Source of the DNA: Carnobacterium divergens DSM 20623
GTDB taxonomy: Bacteria > Bacillota > Bacilli > Lactobacillales > Carnobacteriaceae
Reading direction: 5' to 3'
DNA length: 64,000 nt
NCBI RefSeq assembly: GCF_000744255.1
Contig: NZ_JQLO01000001.1
Span: 1,488,001-1,552,000, forward strand
Below the pieces are notes generated by a model that was not told where the DNA came from, ran no database searches, and saw nothing but the letters and a program-made list of their open reading frames with translations. The stretch's first letter is position 1. Each line of letters opens with the position of its first letter. Made by a program: the position numbers and the translations under genes. Below, piece by piece: positions 1 through 12,387 of the stretch.

Positions 1-1286
<1,286 letters not shown>

Positions 1287-1309
1287 TTAAGACCCCTCTT
1301 TTCTTAATT

Positions 1310-3535
1310 TTAAGCTTTTTCGATTGGTGCAAAGGCTGCTAATAAACGTTTAATTCCTTGTTCAGGAAAAGCAATATCTAATTCTAAATTATTCGCGTCA
1401 CCGCTGACTTTAACAACTGTTCCTGTTCCCCATTTTTTATGAAGTGCTTTGTCGCCAACAGACCAACCTAATTTTTCCGCGCCGCTTTCTGTTTTGCTTG
1501 AAACAGGCGATTGGTAAATACTACTTGTGGCTTTGGTAGCTTGCATTCGACTAACTGGACTGCCGCTACTTCTAAAGGGTGTATTCCCAGTAAATTGGTT
1601 ACCAGACTCTAAAGCTTCTTCGCTAATTTCAGCGATAAAACGAGAAGCTGCATTGGCTTGCGTGCGTCCATACAACATCCGTGAATAAGCATTTGTAATA
1701 TATAATTTTTGTTCCGCACGAGTAATCCCAACATAGGCTAAACGACGTTCTTCTTCTAATTCATTCTCCTCCATCAACGCTCTTGAAAGAGGAAAGACAC
1801 CTTCTTCCACACCTATCAAGAAGACGATGGGAAATTCAAGACCTTTTGCTGCGTGAAGAGTCATTAGGGTTACTTCACTGGTTTGTTCTTCTTCTAGATT
1901 ATCTAAATCAGAAACAAGTGCTAGATCCGTTAAGAAGGTTAATAAACTTTTGTCTTCCGAACTATCTTTTTCAAATTGCTGCGTTACAGATAGAAATTCT
2001 TGAATATTTTCAATTCGAGTTTCAGATTCTAAGGTTTGTTCTGCTTTTAAGGCTTTTAAATAACCACTGCGTTTTAAAACTTCTTCAACTAATTCTGTTA
2101 CTGGCAGGTATTCTTGCATTTGTCTTAAGTCTTTCATCATAAAACCAAATGCTTCCAATTCCCCTGCAGCTTTTCCAGCAATTGGTGTAATGCTCACATT
2201 AAGAGCTGTTTCAAGCATTGACCAACCATATTGATTTGAAGCTGTTCTTAATTTATCAACGGTTCCTGGACCAATTCCTCGTTTTGGAACATTTACAACC
2301 CGTTCAAAGCTCATATTGTCTTCCGGATTTGCAATTAATCTTAGATAAGCTAAAACATCCCGAATTTCTTTGCGATCATAGAATTTATGTCCGCCGACCA
2401 TTTTATAGGGAATATTGGATTTCAACAGGTTTTCCTCAATAACACGGGACTGTGCATTCGTACGGTACAACACGGCAAAATCGCCATATGCTAAACCACG
2501 TTCGCGCATTTCTTCTTGCATTTTTGACACAATGTAACGAGATTCATCGTGTTCGGATTGACCTCGATAATAGGTAATTTTTTCTCCATCATCATTGTCT
2601 GTCCATAATTTTTTCTTTTTACGATTGCTATTATTGCCAATCACATCATTAGCCGCTTTAAGAATCATTTTAGTTGATCGGTAATTTTGCTCTAGTAAAA
2701 CAACCTCTGCGTCAGCATAATCTTTTTCAAAATTCAAGATATTTTCCATATTTGCACCACGCCAGCCATAGATACTTTGATCGGCATCTCCCACGACACA
2801 AAGGTTTTTAAACCGTTTCGCTAATAAATTAACAAGTGTGTATTGTGCATGGTTGGTATCTTGATACTCATCCACATGAATGTAATGAAATTTATTTTGA
2901 TAATAATCTAACGTTTCGGGGCTATCTTGGAATAGTCGAATTGTTAGCATAATTAAATCATCAAAATCTACTGCTTGATTGCGACGTAGCTCTTTTTGAT
3001 AATCATCATAGCAATCGGCGACTATTTTTTCAAAAGGACTGCTTGCAGTTTCACGGTAATCATTGGGTGTCATCAACTCATTTTTTGCATTGCTGATTTG
3101 ACTTAAAATTGCACGAGGATCATATTTTTTTGGATCAATATTACGTTCTTTTAAAATACGTTTCATCAAAGTTTGTTGCTCGCTTGGATCACTTATAGTG
3201 AAGGCTTTATTGTAACCGATTTTATCGATGTCACGACGTAGCATGCGGACACACATTGAGTGGAAAGTAGAAACCCAAACATCATTGCCTCCTGTTTTCA
3301 TTAAACGAGCGACCCGTTCTTTCATTTCTTTAGCAGCTTTATTTGTAAATGTGATGGCTAAAATATTCCATGGATTTACTTGTTTTTCTTCAATTAAATA
3401 CGCGATACGATGTGTCAACACGCGTGTTTTCCCACTACCAGCACCAGCCATAATCAAAAGAGGCCCTTCTGTGTGAATCACAGCTTCTTTTTGACGTGGA
3501 TTCATTCCATTTAATAAATCATCTCTTAATACCAA
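1310..3535 (-). CDS. pcrA: ATP-dependent 3'-5' DNA helicase PcrA (UvrD family)
   Basis: Superfamily 1A helicase for repair, plasmid replication and removal of recombination intermediates. The 741 residues match the family length. Walker A AGAGSGKT is at 30-37, the [10 protein letters not shown] motif at about 62-71, Walker B VDEYQDTN at 221-228, motif [13 protein letters not shown] soon after, and motif [12 protein letters not shown] in the C-terminal half. The tail ends in the short basic/Tudor-like segment typical of PcrA (WGTGTVVKV). The start appears to be TTG at 3535, with AGGAGG ten bases upstream; no in-frame ATG fits better. First gene of the visible pcrA-ligA operon. Confidence 0.97.
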   Translation of the reverse strand: MVLRDDLLNGMNPRQKEAVIHTEGPLLIMAGAGSGKTRVLTHRIAYLIEEKQVNPWNILAITFTNKAAKEMKERVARLMKTGGNDVWVSTFHSMCVRMLRRDIDKIGYNKAFTISDPSEQQTLMKRILKERNIDPKKYDPRAILSQISNAKNELMTPNDYRETASSPFEKIVADCYDDYQKELRRNQAVDFDDLIMLTIRLFQDSPETLDYYQNKFHYIHVDEYQDTNHAQYTLVNLLAKRFKNLCVVGDADQSIYGWRGANMENILNFEKDYADAEVVLLEQNYRSTKMILKAANDVIGNNSNRKKKKLWTDNDDGEKITYYRGQSEHDESRYIVSKMQEEMRERGLAYGDFAVLYRTNAQSRVIEENLLKSNIPYKMVGGHKFYDRKEIRDVLAYLRLIANPEDNMSFERVVNVPKRGIGPGTVDKLRTASNQYGWSMLETALNVSITPIAGKAAGELEAFGFMMKDLRQMQEYLPVTELVEEVLKRSGYLKALKAEQTLESETRIENIQEFLSVTQQFEKDSSEDKSLLTFLTDLALVSDLDNLEEEQTSEVTLMTLHAAKGLEFPIVFLIGVEEGVFPLSRALMEENELEEERRLAYVGITRAEQKLYITNAYSRMLYGRTQANAASRFIAEISEEALESGNQFTGNTPFRSSGSPVSRMQATKATSSIYQSPVSSKTESGAEKLGWSVGDKALHKKWGTGTVVKVSGDANNLELDIAFPEQGIKRLLAAFAPIEKA

Positions 3536-3706
3536 TTAATAACATCCTCCTATTTCAAGCAATTTCGTGAACGTTAGACGTTTTAAATCCATTGGATCGA
3601 ATTTTCAAAAACTAGACACTATCTGCTCATTTTATACATTAGTCCATTATAGCAAAAAAACACGAAAACTTCTTTAAAAAAAGAATAAGAGTTTTCAAAC
3701 TATCCA

Positions 3707-3739
3707 ATAAAAAAGACGAAGCTTTTTTAGCAGCTCGTC
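3707..3739 (-). terminator. Intrinsic terminator after the YibE/YibF pair
   Basis: On the minus strand GACGAGCT pairs with AGCTTCGTC around an A-rich loop and is followed by a run of six Ts. It lies just past the stop codon at 3750 and closes the two-gene membrane operon. Confidence 0.7.
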
Positions 3740-3749
3740 CTTTCTTCCG

Positions 3750-4508
3750 TTACGTTTTTTCTACCTTTGTCAAAATCATTGATGTGAGCCAAGCCGTAAT
3801 TGGAATAATCAAAATAGCACCAATTCCAATACAAAGAACAGATAAAACTTCCGCCATAAATACTTTGGAATTAATAATAGTTTCAAAAGAATAATAAATA
3901 TCTTTAAACCAAAGAATAAGCGCTAGGTATCCTCCTACAAACGCAAAAAATAAGGTGTTAGTGGTGGTGCCTAAGATATCTTTTCCAACCGTCATACCTG
4001 ATTTAAAAAGATTTTTTTTAGTCAACAATGGATTATGGAAGTAGATTTCGTTCATTGCAGAAGCAATTGAAATTGCTGTATCGGTAACTGCTCCAATCAT
4101 TCCTAACAAAATGGTTGAAATCCCTACTTTTATAAAGTCAATTCCAATGTAGAATGAAAAAGTGCTTAGTTCTTCTACTTCTTCTTCACCAAATCCTTGG
4201 ATTTTAGCAAACTCCATTAACCCGTAAACCAAGATGAATAAAATAAAAACCGTCATTAAAGTTGCCACAAAAGCTGTCTTTGTCTTTAAATTGACTTCAT
4301 TAATGTAAAACAAATTGACACAGCTTACTAAAATACAGGCAATAAAGGTTAAGAATATCGGGTCTTTTTCATAGACCGTTAATAACATCATCATAAAAAC
4401 AATGACAAAATTTAAAAATAAGGCAATAAAAGATTTAGTTCCCTTTTCTCCACCAATTATTCTCATTAAAACAAATAAAATAATAGCAAGACCCACTAGT
4501 ACAGTCAT
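3750..4508 (-). CDS. YibE/YibF-like multi-pass membrane protein (second of pair)
   Basis: A 252-residue hydrophobic protein with about six to seven membrane segments, of the YibE/F-like family (one broad domain, function not established). The segment IDFIKVGISTILLGMIGAVTD and the later GMTVGKDILGTTTNTLFFAFVGG resemble segments of its upstream partner, so the two proteins are probably distant paralogues that may assemble together. Its ATG overlaps the upstream stop (4505-4508), indicating translational coupling. Substrate or role cannot be told from the sequence. Confidence 0.75.
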   Translation of the reverse strand: MTVLVGLAIILFVLMRIIGGEKGTKSFIALFLNFVIVFMMMLLTVYEKDPIFLTFIACILVSCVNLFYINEVNLKTKTAFVATLMTVFILFILVYGLMEFAKIQGFGEEEVEELSTFSFYIGIDFIKVGISTILLGMIGAVTDTAISIASAMNEIYFHNPLLTKKNLFKSGMTVGKDILGTTTNTLFFAFVGGYLALILWFKDIYYSFETIINSKVFMAEVLSVLCIGIGAILIIPITAWLTSMILTKVEKT

Positions 4509-5611
4509 TTGATCCCGCCTTTCTTATGGATGAAGTAAATAGAAATGTACAACCCAATTGGAATCGTCAAGACAATCCCAATACTTCCTGCTAAAGCTCG
4601 TGCTAGTTCTAACGATAAATTCATTGAAAGTGTGTAACCAATTGCGGCACCATTTTTTAAATACAGTAAGACCATTGGAACTGCCCCACTAATATATGCA
4701 AAAAACAGTACATTTGTCATGGCCCCCATAATATCCTTGCCAATCTCCATCCCTGATTTCACAAGAGCGTCTTTAGAAATCTCTTTATTTTTAGTAACCA
4801 ACTCCTGTACTGTTGATGCCATAATAATAGCTACATCCATTACTGCACCTAACGAACCAATCAATACTCCTGCTAAAAAAACTTTTCGAGGTGCACGAGT
4901 TAAAAATTGCATTTCTTCGTATCTTAACCCTCGATCACCAAGTAGGTTCATCACTCCGTAAGCAATGAAAAAGGAAATAAACGTTCCAATTAACGTGGAA
5001 ATAATTGCGGCATAGGTTTTCCTGTTGTTTCCACTGACTAAAAAGAGTGAAATCACCGTAAACAGTACAACCATTCCCATTGAAATAATCAGTAAATTGC
5101 CATTTTCAGAACGAATATAATAATCAAGTACAATTGATAAAATCACAATGTTTAGAATCAAACTAATAATTGAAAAAACGCCACTTTTTTTTCCAACAAA
5201 TAAAGCAGATAGTAGGAAAATCCATCCGACAATTAACAAATATTGATCTCGCTTAACACCGTCAATAGAGCCTTCCAAAGGTGTTTTTGATTTTTTTGAA
5301 ATGGAGACAAAAAGTTCATCTCCAACTCGGTATTTTTCATCATGAGCCCCTGATAAAGAATACTCATTTTTCAATAAAATTTTATCGCCTTGATGTGCGC
5401 CATTTTTTACAATCCCTGTCAATTCTTGCGTTGTGACCAGATCTTTATTATGTGTTGCATCCGTTGTCTCAACTGACTTTACAACGGTATTTTTTGTTAT
5501 TTTCACAACCGTCTGTTGATATAAATGCGCATTATGCGTTACAAAAAACCACGACAAAAGGACACTCAAAAAAAGAATACCTACCAAAAAAATTGTTTTA
5601 TTATTTTTCAA
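4505..5611 (-). CDS. YibE/F-like membrane protein (first of pair)
   Basis: About 368 residues: an N-terminal membrane anchor, an extracytoplasmic domain of roughly 90 residues, then about seven membrane segments of the YibE/F-like family. Conserved blocks include GVLIGSLGAVMDVAII and GMEIGKDIMGAMTNVLFFAYISG. The longest frame begins at 5647, but a GAGAGG site seven bases before a TTG at 5611 makes that the likelier start, giving LKNNKTIFLVG as N-terminus. Function unknown; related pairs are found throughout Firmicutes. It lies downstream of the GntR gene with about 100 bases between. Confidence 0.75.
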   Translation of the reverse strand: MKNNKTIFLVGILFLSVLLSWFFVTHNAHLYQQTVVKITKNTVVKSVETTDATHNKDLVTTQELTGIVKNGAHQGDKILLKNEYSLSGAHDEKYRVGDELFVSISKKSKTPLEGSIDGVKRDQYLLIVGWIFLLSALFVGKKSGVFSIISLILNIVILSIVLDYYIRSENGNLLIISMGMVVLFTVISLFLVSGNNRKTYAAIISTLIGTFISFFIAYGVMNLLGDRGLRYEEMQFLTRAPRKVFLAGVLIGSLGAVMDVAIIMASTVQELVTKNKEISKDALVKSGMEIGKDIMGAMTNVLFFAYISGAVPMVLLYLKNGAAIGYTLSMNLSLELARALAGSIGIVLTIPIGLYISIYFIHKKGGIK

Positions 5612-5708
5612 ACAATCGCCTCTCTCATTCAAACAAAATAACCACAATCTCTATAGTAGCATTGCGGTTACAAAAAAATTCATATAATAGAAAATTCTTA
5701 GTTAAATT

Positions 5709-6356
5709 TTAATCATTTAAAACACTTAGTACTAACTGATTAACTGCGATTCGGACTTGTTTTCTAGCCAGTCCAAATTGTTTTTTTCTTAGAAGATCTA
5801 CAATTAGAGAATAGTGATGAATTTTTTTAGGAATATTTTTTTTCAATATATAGGCTAATTCAGAGTCTTTTTGTTGGTGAAGACTACGAATCGTATCCAT
5901 AACACTACTCATCATGTAATCATTTTTCCCGCTTTGTAAAAACACACGAATCAGTTGACGCTCTTTTTCGTCATATAACTGAACGTCACCTTGTTCAATA
6001 CAGGCGATCATCTGATTCAATAAACAATCTAATTTAGGAAAGTCAAGTTGAATCTCTTTTAGTTCTATAAAATGAAGTTGATGAACAATCATCAATTCAA
6101 TATACTCTAGTCGGTCAGCGTATTCTTTAAATTTAATTTTAGGTTCTGTTACCACTGCACCTTTATGAGGAATAATCGTTAAATAGCCCTCTTCTTGTAG
6201 CTTTAAAAAAGCATTTCGAATAGGCGTCCTACTAATTCCTAAACAAGTTGAAATCTTTTGTTCTGTGATATGCGTTTGTGGCAACCATTCTTTTGATTGA
6301 ATCTGTTCCTTTAAATAATGATACGCAACTTTTTCTAAGTTTTTCGACCTAGGCAT
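5709..6356 (-). CDS. GntR-family transcriptional regulator (FadR/FCD-like)
   Basis: A 215-residue DNA-binding regulator. The N-terminal winged helix-turn-helix occupies about residues 8-70 (ITEQKISTCLGISRTPIRNAF, then EEGYLTIIPHKGAVV), the classic GntR pattern. The remaining 140 residues are helical and fit a small FCD-type effector domain, though I cannot identify its ligand residues. It starts only 30 bases after the purD stop, with no promoter or terminator between, so it is probably the last gene of the purine operon or is read from it. Targets unknown. Confidence 0.85.
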   Translation of the reverse strand: MPRSKNLEKVAYHYLKEQIQSKEWLPQTHITEQKISTCLGISRTPIRNAFLKLQEEGYLTIIPHKGAVVTEPKIKFKEYADRLEYIELMIVHQLHFIELKEIQLDFPKLDCLLNQMIACIEQGDVQLYDEKERQLIRVFLQSGKNDYMMSSVMDTIRSLHQQKDSELAYILKKNIPKKIHHYSLIVDLLRKKQFGLARKQVRIAVNQLVLSVLND

Positions 6357-6386
6357 AATGAATTCCCACCAACTTCAGTATTTATT

Positions 6387-7655
6387 TCAATTCTGTTTCA
6401 TTGCTTTTTTCCCGATATCCATTCGATAAAAGGTTCCTTCAGTATCCACTGCTTTCAATTGCTGATAAGCTTTATCTGCAGCTTCCTTTAAGGTATTACC
6501 TTGAGCTTCTATTAAATAGATTCTACCACCATTTGAAACTAAATTTCCAGTTTTATTTTTTTTGACTCCTGCATAATAAACTTGTACCTCTTCAAGTTTC
6601 GTTAAATCAGGTAGTATTATTTCTTTTTGATAGGCTTCTGGATACCCATCACTTGCAATGACAATGCCAATATCATATCCTTTTTTTTGCCATTCAACAA
6701 CTGGAACTTGATTATTTAATAAATCATCAATGAGTTGTGCAAAATCACTTGTTAAGCGATTTAAGACAACTTGCGTTTCTGGGTCTCCAAATCGAGCATT
6801 GAATTCAATTACCTTGACTCCCTTTTCAGAAGCAATAAGGCCTGCATATAAAATCCCAGTGAATTCTCTTTCTTCAGAACGCATTCCTTGTACGGCAGGT
6901 TTTAAAACTTTTTCAACAGCTTCTTCAATCATGCTCTCGGGGATTTGTGGAACAGGTGAATAGGCTCCCATCCCTCCTGTGTTAGGTCCTTTATCTCCTT
7001 CATAAGCTCGCTTGTGGTCTTGGGCAATCGGCATTGGATAAATTTTATTATTGCTTACAAACGCCAATAATGAGAATTCTTCGCCACTTAAAAATTCTTC
7101 AATGACTACTCGCTTTTCTGCTCCTGAAAATTTCCCATCTAACAACATATCTTTTAATGCTAACGTTGCGACATTCATATCTTCAGCAACTACGACCCCT
7201 TTTCCAGCTGCTAATCCGTCTGCCTTAATGACAATTGGCGTTCCTTTTTCTTCTACATAACATAAAGCTTGTTCATAATCTGTAAATGTTTGGTAAGCTG
7301 CTGTTGGAATTTGGTAAGTTGTCATTAGCTGTTTAGCAAAATCTTTTGAACCTTCAATTAAAGCTGCTTTTTTAGTTGGTCCAAATATTTTCAATCCTGC
7401 TGCAAGAAAATCATCCACAATTCCATTCATTAATGGCGTTTCTGGCCCCACAAAGGTCCAATTAATCCGTTCTTTTTTAGCGAACTCTATCAACGCTGCG
7501 TGATTGTTTTCTTCAATATCAACAAGCTGAATGCCGTCTTGTTGCATCCCTTCATTTCCTTTTGCGCAATAAACAGTTGATACTTTCGGGCTTGCTGCTA
7601 ATTTTTTACATATCGCGTGTTCTCTTCCTCCACTACCAATTACAAGTACCTTCAT
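6387..7655 (-). CDS. purD: Phosphoribosylamine-glycine ligase (GARS)
   Basis: Second step of IMP synthesis: joins glycine to 5-phosphoribosylamine with ATP. The 422 residues start with MKVLVIGSGGREHAI, the hallmark of the family, followed by the ATP-grasp domain (PIVIKADGLAAGKGVVVA at about 144-160, and VIEFNARFGDPETQ). Last of the nine visible purCSQLFMNHD genes. A hairpin lies in the 71-base gap after purH, which may lower its expression relative to the upstream genes. Confidence 0.97.
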   Translation of the reverse strand: MKVLVIGSGGREHAICKKLAASPKVSTVYCAKGNEGMQQDGIQLVDIEENNHAALIEFAKKERINWTFVGPETPLMNGIVDDFLAAGLKIFGPTKKAALIEGSKDFAKQLMTTYQIPTAAYQTFTDYEQALCYVEEKGTPIVIKADGLAAGKGVVVAEDMNVATLALKDMLLDGKFSGAEKRVVIEEFLSGEEFSLLAFVSNNKIYPMPIAQDHKRAYEGDKGPNTGGMGAYSPVPQIPESMIEEAVEKVLKPAVQGMRSEEREFTGILYAGLIASEKGVKVIEFNARFGDPETQVVLNRLTSDFAQLIDDLLNNQVPVVEWQKKGYDIGIVIASDGYPEAYQKEIILPDLTKLEEVQVYYAGVKKNKTGNLVSNGGRIYLIEAQGNTLKEAADKAYQQLKAVDTEGTFYRMDIGKKAMKQN

Positions 7656-7694
7656 TATTATCCCGCCTTTGATTGATTTTATAAGAATGCAAAA

Positions 7695-7718
7695 GCCTTT
7701 ACTAAAACTAGTAAAGGC
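7695..7718. terminator. Hairpin in the purH-purD gap (possible partial terminator)
   Basis: GCCTTTACT and AGTAAAGGC form a perfect nine-base stem around a six-base loop. In the operon direction it is followed only by TTTTGC, so it would terminate weakly at best. It may tune the purD/GntR level or stabilise the upstream message. Confidence 0.5.
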
Positions 7719-7726
7719 AGGTTTTA

Positions 7727-9259
7727 TTAGTGTCTAAAATGTCTAACCTTTGTAAAGACCATTGTGACGCCATATTTATTTGCCATTTCAATTGATTCTT
7801 GATCTTTAATACTTCCGCCTGGCTGAATAATCGCTTCAATTCCATGTGTTGCCGCATATTCAACACTGTCACTCATTGGGAAGAACGCATCACTTGCTAG
7901 AACTGCTCCTTCTAATTTTCCAGCAGCCTGTTCTAACGCAATCTTAACAGATCCTACTCGGTTCATTTGGCCTGCACCAATCCCTAATGTATGGTGGTCA
8001 TTTGCTACTACAATCGCATTGCTTTTCACATGTTTCATAACTTTCCATGCAAATTCCATTGCTTTTAATTCTTCAACTGTCGGTATTCTTTCCGTTACAA
8101 CGTCCCATTCAGGAGCTTCTCCTAATAATAAATCTTGTTCTTGAATAAGTAGTCCACCTAGCACACTCACTTGTTCTGTACCTTTTACAACCGGCTGTTC
8201 AAAATTCAAGGTCATCAAACGGAGATTTTTTTTCTTGGTTAGACATGCTAAGGCTTCCTTCGTATAGCTTGGAGCAATAATAATTTCTAAGAAAATAGTG
8301 TGTAATTTTTCAGCTGTTGCAAGATCTACTTCGCGATTTAGCACAATAATCCCACCAAAAATGGAGACTTTATCTGCTTGATAGGCGTGTTCAAATGCTT
8401 CATAAATTGTTTCTCCAATTCCAACACCACATGGGTTCATATGTTTCACTGCTACCGCTACTGGTTCACTAAACTCTCTTGCAATTCGAATCGCAGCATC
8501 CGCATCTTTAATATTATTATAAGACAGTTCCTTGCCGTGAATTTGTTTTGCATTCGCAATTGAAAAATCAACCGTTAAAGGGTCTTCATAAAAACTAGCT
8601 TTTTGATGACTGTTTTCACCATAGCGAAGACTTTGCTTACGATCATAAGTAAATGTTACTTTTTCAGGCGCCTCTTCTCCAACTAAATCTGTTAGATAGT
8701 TCGCAATCAGTGCATCATAACTAGCAGTATGACGAAATACTTTGGCAGCTAAACGCTCTCTTGTTTTTAAAGTTGTTCCACCATTTTCTGTCAATTCGGC
8801 AATCACAAGAGCATAGTCAGCAGGATCTACTACAACAGTAACCGAGGCGTAATTTTTCGCTCCGCTTCTAAGCATACTAGGCCCACCAATATCAATATTT
8901 TCAATCGCATCTGCTGTCGTCACATCTTTTTTCAGAATGGTTTCTTTAAAGGGATAAAGATTTACACAAACGAAGTCAATTGGTTGAATGCCATACTCCT
9001 CCATTGCATTTGTATGACTCACTAAGTCTCTACGTCCTAGCAAACCACCATGAATTAACGGATGTAAGGTTTTAACTCTGCCATCCATCATTTCAGGGAA
9101 GTTGGTAACTTCCTCAATCCCAATCGTTGGAATTCCCGCCTCTACTAAAACTTGCTTTGTGCCACCTGTTGAAATAATCTCTACTTGATTTTCAACTAAT
9201 GCTTTTGCAAATTCAACAATTCCTGCTTTATCTGACACACTGATTAACGCTCTTTTCAT
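7727..9259 (-). CDS. purH: Bifunctional AICAR transformylase / IMP cyclohydrolase
   Basis: Carries out the last two steps of IMP synthesis. The 510-residue protein starts [21 protein letters not shown], which is the MGS-like cyclohydrolase domain (about 1-150, with STGGTKQVL and [15 protein letters not shown]). The transformylase domain follows, with [10 protein letters not shown] and the [10 protein letters not shown] block, and [11 protein letters not shown] near the C-terminus. Length is normal. It lies 22 bases after purN in the operon. Confidence 0.98.
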   Translation of the reverse strand: MKRALISVSDKAGIVEFAKALVENQVEIISTGGTKQVLVEAGIPTIGIEEVTNFPEMMDGRVKTLHPLIHGGLLGRRDLVSHTNAMEEYGIQPIDFVCVNLYPFKETILKKDVTTADAIENIDIGGPSMLRSGAKNYASVTVVVDPADYALVIAELTENGGTTLKTRERLAAKVFRHTASYDALIANYLTDLVGEEAPEKVTFTYDRKQSLRYGENSHQKASFYEDPLTVDFSIANAKQIHGKELSYNNIKDADAAIRIAREFSEPVAVAVKHMNPCGVGIGETIYEAFEHAYQADKVSIFGGIIVLNREVDLATAEKLHTIFLEIIIAPSYTKEALACLTKKKNLRLMTLNFEQPVVKGTEQVSVLGGLLIQEQDLLLGEAPEWDVVTERIPTVEELKAMEFAWKVMKHVKSNAIVVANDHHTLGIGAGQMNRVGSVKIALEQAAGKLEGAVLASDAFFPMSDSVEYAATHGIEAIIQPGGSIKDQESIEMANKYGVTMVFTKVRHFRH

Positions 9260-9281
9260 TTTGAAAAACGCCCCTTTATGT

Positions 9282-9863
9282 TTAATTTTCAGTTTTTTTA
9301 ATCGCCTGAATGACTTCTTGAACCACTTCTGGATAAAGCTGATGTTCTGCTTGATGGATTTTTAATTCCAAACTTGCTAATGTTTCATTTTCTTCTATAT
9401 TAACTCTTTTTTGAGCTAAAATGGGACCTGTATCCACGCCATTATCAACATAGTGTACCGTCACGCCAGTTTGCTTAACTCCTGCTTCAAAAGCATCTCG
9501 AATGCCATGCAATCCTGGAAATTCAGGAAGTAAGGCAGGATGGATATTTAAAATACGATTTGGATAAGCATTTAGTAAAGTTGGACCAATCAAACGCATA
9601 TATCCTGCTAAAACAAGCAACTCCACTTCTTTTGCTTCCAGTTCTTTTAAAATTTCTCTTTCATATTCAACTTTATTTGCAAATTGTTTCGGTGAAAAAG
9701 ACCGAACTGGAATTTGTAAGCTTTTTGCTCGCTCTAAAACATACGCATCTGTGCGGTCAGAAAAAACCAACACAATCGCACCTTCAATTTCTCCTTGATT
9801 CATGCTTTTCGCAATCGCTTCAAAATTACTTCCGTTTCCAGAAGCAAAAACGGCTATTTTCAT
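9282..9863 (-). CDS. purN: Phosphoribosylglycinamide formyltransferase (10-formyl-THF dependent)
   Basis: Third step of purine synthesis: formylates GAR. A 193-residue formyltransferase with [17 protein letters not shown] at the N-terminus (nucleotide loop), the catalytic region [17 protein letters not shown] (Asn and His) and the [17 protein letters not shown] signature containing the catalytic Asp. It starts two bases after the purM stop, so the two are probably translationally coupled. Confidence 0.97.
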   Translation of the reverse strand: MKIAVFASGNGSNFEAIAKSMNQGEIEGAIVLVFSDRTDAYVLERAKSLQIPVRSFSPKQFANKVEYEREILKELEAKEVELLVLAGYMRLIGPTLLNAYPNRILNIHPALLPEFPGLHGIRDAFEAGVKQTGVTVHYVDNGVDTGPILAQKRVNIEENETLASLELKIHQAEHQLYPEVVQEVIQAIKKTEN

Positions 9864-9865
9864 CC

Positions 9866-10906
9866 CTACACCTCTTCTAAAATCAATGCTTCATCCGTTC
9901 GTTTCGTAATCCATCCAATAACTGAAGCTGTTTCTCCGGCCTTTTTCAATTGTTCTAAAACGCTTTTAACGTCATCTTTTGAAACAGCAATTACCATTCC
10001 TATCCCCATATTGAAGATCTCGTACATCTCATGAGCAGGAATAGTACCGTAAAGTTGCAATGCTTGAAAAATAGGCAATACATCCCAACTTCCCAACTGC
10101 ACATGGGCAGCTAAATTATTAGGAAGCATCCGTGGAATATTTTCAACAAACCCGCCACCAGTTATATGAGCGATTCCATGAATTTTTCTTTCTTTGATTA
10201 ATGGAAGCAACGCTTTAACATAAATTTTAGTGGGTGTTAACAAGACGGAACCTAATGGTTCACCTTTTAATTCAGGTAATATCGAGTCATAATCAAACTC
10301 ATTTTGTTCAAAAAACACCTTACGAACTAATGAATACCCGTTTGAATGAATCCCACTTGAAGCAATACCTATCAAAACGTCCTCTTCTTTAATATCCGCT
10401 TTTTTTATCAATTGCTTTTTTTCTGCTACACCAACAGCAAAACCAGCTAGATCATAGTCATCATCGTTGTACATACCAGGCATTTCTGCAGTTTCGCCAC
10501 CAATCAAAGCAGCTCCTGCTTGAATGCACCCTTCACTTACACCTGCAACTACTTTTTCCAAACGAGCAGGAACATTTTTTCCTGTCGCTATATAATCTAA
10601 AAAATAAAGAGGTTCTGCTCCTTGGGCCACAATATCGTTTACACACATTGCCACACAATCAATTCCAATTGTGTCATGTTGATCTTGTTGAATAGCAATC
10701 ATTAACTTTGTTCCAACCCCATCTGTACCTGAAACCAAAACAGGTTCCTTTACATTTAATTGGGTTAAATCGAAGCAACCACCAAATCCACCAATTACAT
10801 CCATAACACCTTTGCGTTCTGTTTTTTTCACATGTTTTTGAATGCGTTCAACGGTTTCATATCCAGCCTCAACGTCTACTCCTGCTTTTGAATAAGCATT
10901 TGCCAT
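9866..10906 (-). CDS. purM: Phosphoribosylformylglycinamidine cyclo-ligase (AIRS)
   Basis: Closes the imidazole ring to give AIR. The 346 residues start [22 protein letters not shown] and contain [40 protein letters not shown] and [13 protein letters not shown], all standard for the AIRS superfamily. The C-terminal [14 protein letters not shown] is also typical. Located between purF and purN in the operon. Confidence 0.98.
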   Translation of the reverse strand: MANAYSKAGVDVEAGYETVERIQKHVKKTERKGVMDVIGGFGGCFDLTQLNVKEPVLVSGTDGVGTKLMIAIQQDQHDTIGIDCVAMCVNDIVAQGAEPLYFLDYIATGKNVPARLEKVVAGVSEGCIQAGAALIGGETAEMPGMYNDDDYDLAGFAVGVAEKKQLIKKADIKEEDVLIGIASSGIHSNGYSLVRKVFFEQNEFDYDSILPELKGEPLGSVLLTPTKIYVKALLPLIKERKIHGIAHITGGGFVENIPRMLPNNLAAHVQLGSWDVLPIFQALQLYGTIPAHEMYEIFNMGIGMVIAVSKDDVKSVLEQLKKAGETASVIGWITKRTDEALILEEV

Positions 10907-10947
10907 TATCTAATTCCCTCCAAATTCTTTGCTTTTTGATACCATTT

Positions 10948-12387
10948 TTATTTAAGTACCGGTGCTGTTCCTAATGATTTGAGGTAATCTGCTTCATAAT
11001 CATATAAATCTGTTGGAAAATCGCCATTAAAGTAGGCCATACATAATCCAGAATAAGGTGCATCAAAATTTAAACCAATCGATTCAATCAATCCTTCTTC
11101 ACTTAAAAAAGATAAGCTATCTGCAAAGATTAAGTCTTTAATTTCTGAAACGGAATGATTGGCTGCTATCAATTCTTCTCTAGTCTGAATGTCGATTCCA
11201 TAGAAACAAGGATAGCGTAATGGCGGAGAAGCAATGCGAACATGAACTTCCTTTGCTCCAGCTTCCTTTAAAAGTTGCACAATACGGCGACTTGTCGTTC
11301 CACGAACGATTGAATCATCTACCATCACCACTTTTTTACCAGCTACAACACCTCGAACAGCCGACAGCTTCATACGAACTCCCTGTTCTCTTAATTCTTG
11401 TGTTGGTTGAATAAAAGTTCTAGCAATATATTGATTTTTAATTAAACCCATTTCATATGGAATGCCACTTTTCTCAGCGTATCCGCTAGCAGCAGATAGG
11501 GAAGAATTCGGTACACCAATCACAATATCTGCATCAATTGGCGCTTCTTCTGCCAATCTACGTCCCATATTTTTTCGAGCCGTATGCACATTCACACCGG
11601 CAATATCAGAATCTGGTCTCGCAAAATAAATATATTCCATTGAACAAATTGCCATTGTGGTGTCATCTGTGTACGTTTCAATGGTGTACCCTTCGTCATT
11701 AATAATGACAATCTCACCAGGCATCACCTGTCTGACAAAGTTTGCTCCAACAACGTCTAGTGCGCAGGTTTCACTTGCTAACACATAGGCTCCGTTTTTC
11801 ATTTGTCCGATTGAAAGAGGTCTAAACCCGTTTGGATCAAGTGCTCCAATCATCGCATCACTTGTCATTAATATATAAGCAAATCCCCCTTTAACGGTTT
11901 TAAGGCTTTCTTTTAATTTATCAATAAATTGGGCTTCCTTACTTCGACGAATCAAGTGCATTAAAACTTCTGTATCCGAATTGGAATGAAAAATTGCACC
12001 TGCCTGTTCTAGTTCTAACCGTAAACTTTTGGCATTAATTAAATTGCCGTTATGAGCTAAAGCAATCTCTTCGTCATAAAATTTAAACAAAAAAGGCTGG
12101 ATATTATTGATCCCTCCACTACCAGCTGTCCCATAGCGAACATGGCCGATTGCTGAATCGCCTTTTAAACGCTCTAGCTCTCTCTCATCTTTAAAGACTT
12201 CTGAAATCAAGCCGACGTTTCGATGGCCTTTTAATGCGCCTTGATGATTTGCCACGATGCCAGCACCTTCTTGCCCTCGATGCTGTAAACTGTGTAATCC
12301 AAAATAGTTTAAGCGTGCAGCCTCTGGATGACCCCAAACACCAAAAACACCACACTCTTCGTTTAAACTTTTTACTTCAGTAAGCAC
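10948..12387 (-). CDS. purF: Amidophosphoribosyltransferase
   Basis: Committed step of purine synthesis: makes phosphoribosylamine from PRPP and glutamine. The frame opens at 12405, but a GGGAGAAGG site seven bases before a GTG at 12387 makes that the better start. It gives the leader [11 protein letters not shown], 11 residues as in B. subtilis PurF, to be cut before the catalytic Cys of CGVFG. The PRPP loop [16 protein letters not shown] is present. Of the four Fe-S cysteines known from B. subtilis PurF, three have counterparts (ICSMEY, YPCFYG, GLC) while the first of the NCGQC pair is Ser (YSGLC). Overlaps purL by 16 bases. Confidence 0.96.
   Translation of the reverse strand: MLTEVKSLNEECGVFGVWGHPEAARLNYFGLHSLQHRGQEGAGIVANHQGALKGHRNVGLISEVFKDERELERLKGDSAIGHVRYGTAGSGGINNIQPFLFKFYDEEIALAHNGNLINAKSLRLELEQAGAIFHSNSDTEVLMHLIRRSKEAQFIDKLKESLKTVKGGFAYILMTSDAMIGALDPNGFRPLSIGQMKNGAYVLASETCALDVVGANFVRQVMPGEIVIINDEGYTIETYTDDTTMAICSMEYIYFARPDSDIAGVNVHTARKNMGRRLAEEAPIDADIVIGVPNSSLSAASGYAEKSGIPYEMGLIKNQYIARTFIQPTQELREQGVRMKLSAVRGVVAGKKVVMVDDSIVRGTTSRRIVQLLKEAGAKEVHVRIASPPLRYPCFYGIDIQTREELIAANHSVSEIKDLIFADSLSFLSEEGLIESIGLNFDAPYSGLCMAYFNGDFPTDLYDYEADYLKSLGTAPVLK

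Noticed and set aside
1783-2142. Plus-strand open frames inside pcrA, and many others opposite long genes (for example 19875-20255 and 21169-21561)
   Set aside because: They are antisense to well-conserved genes and lack ribosome sites or family features.
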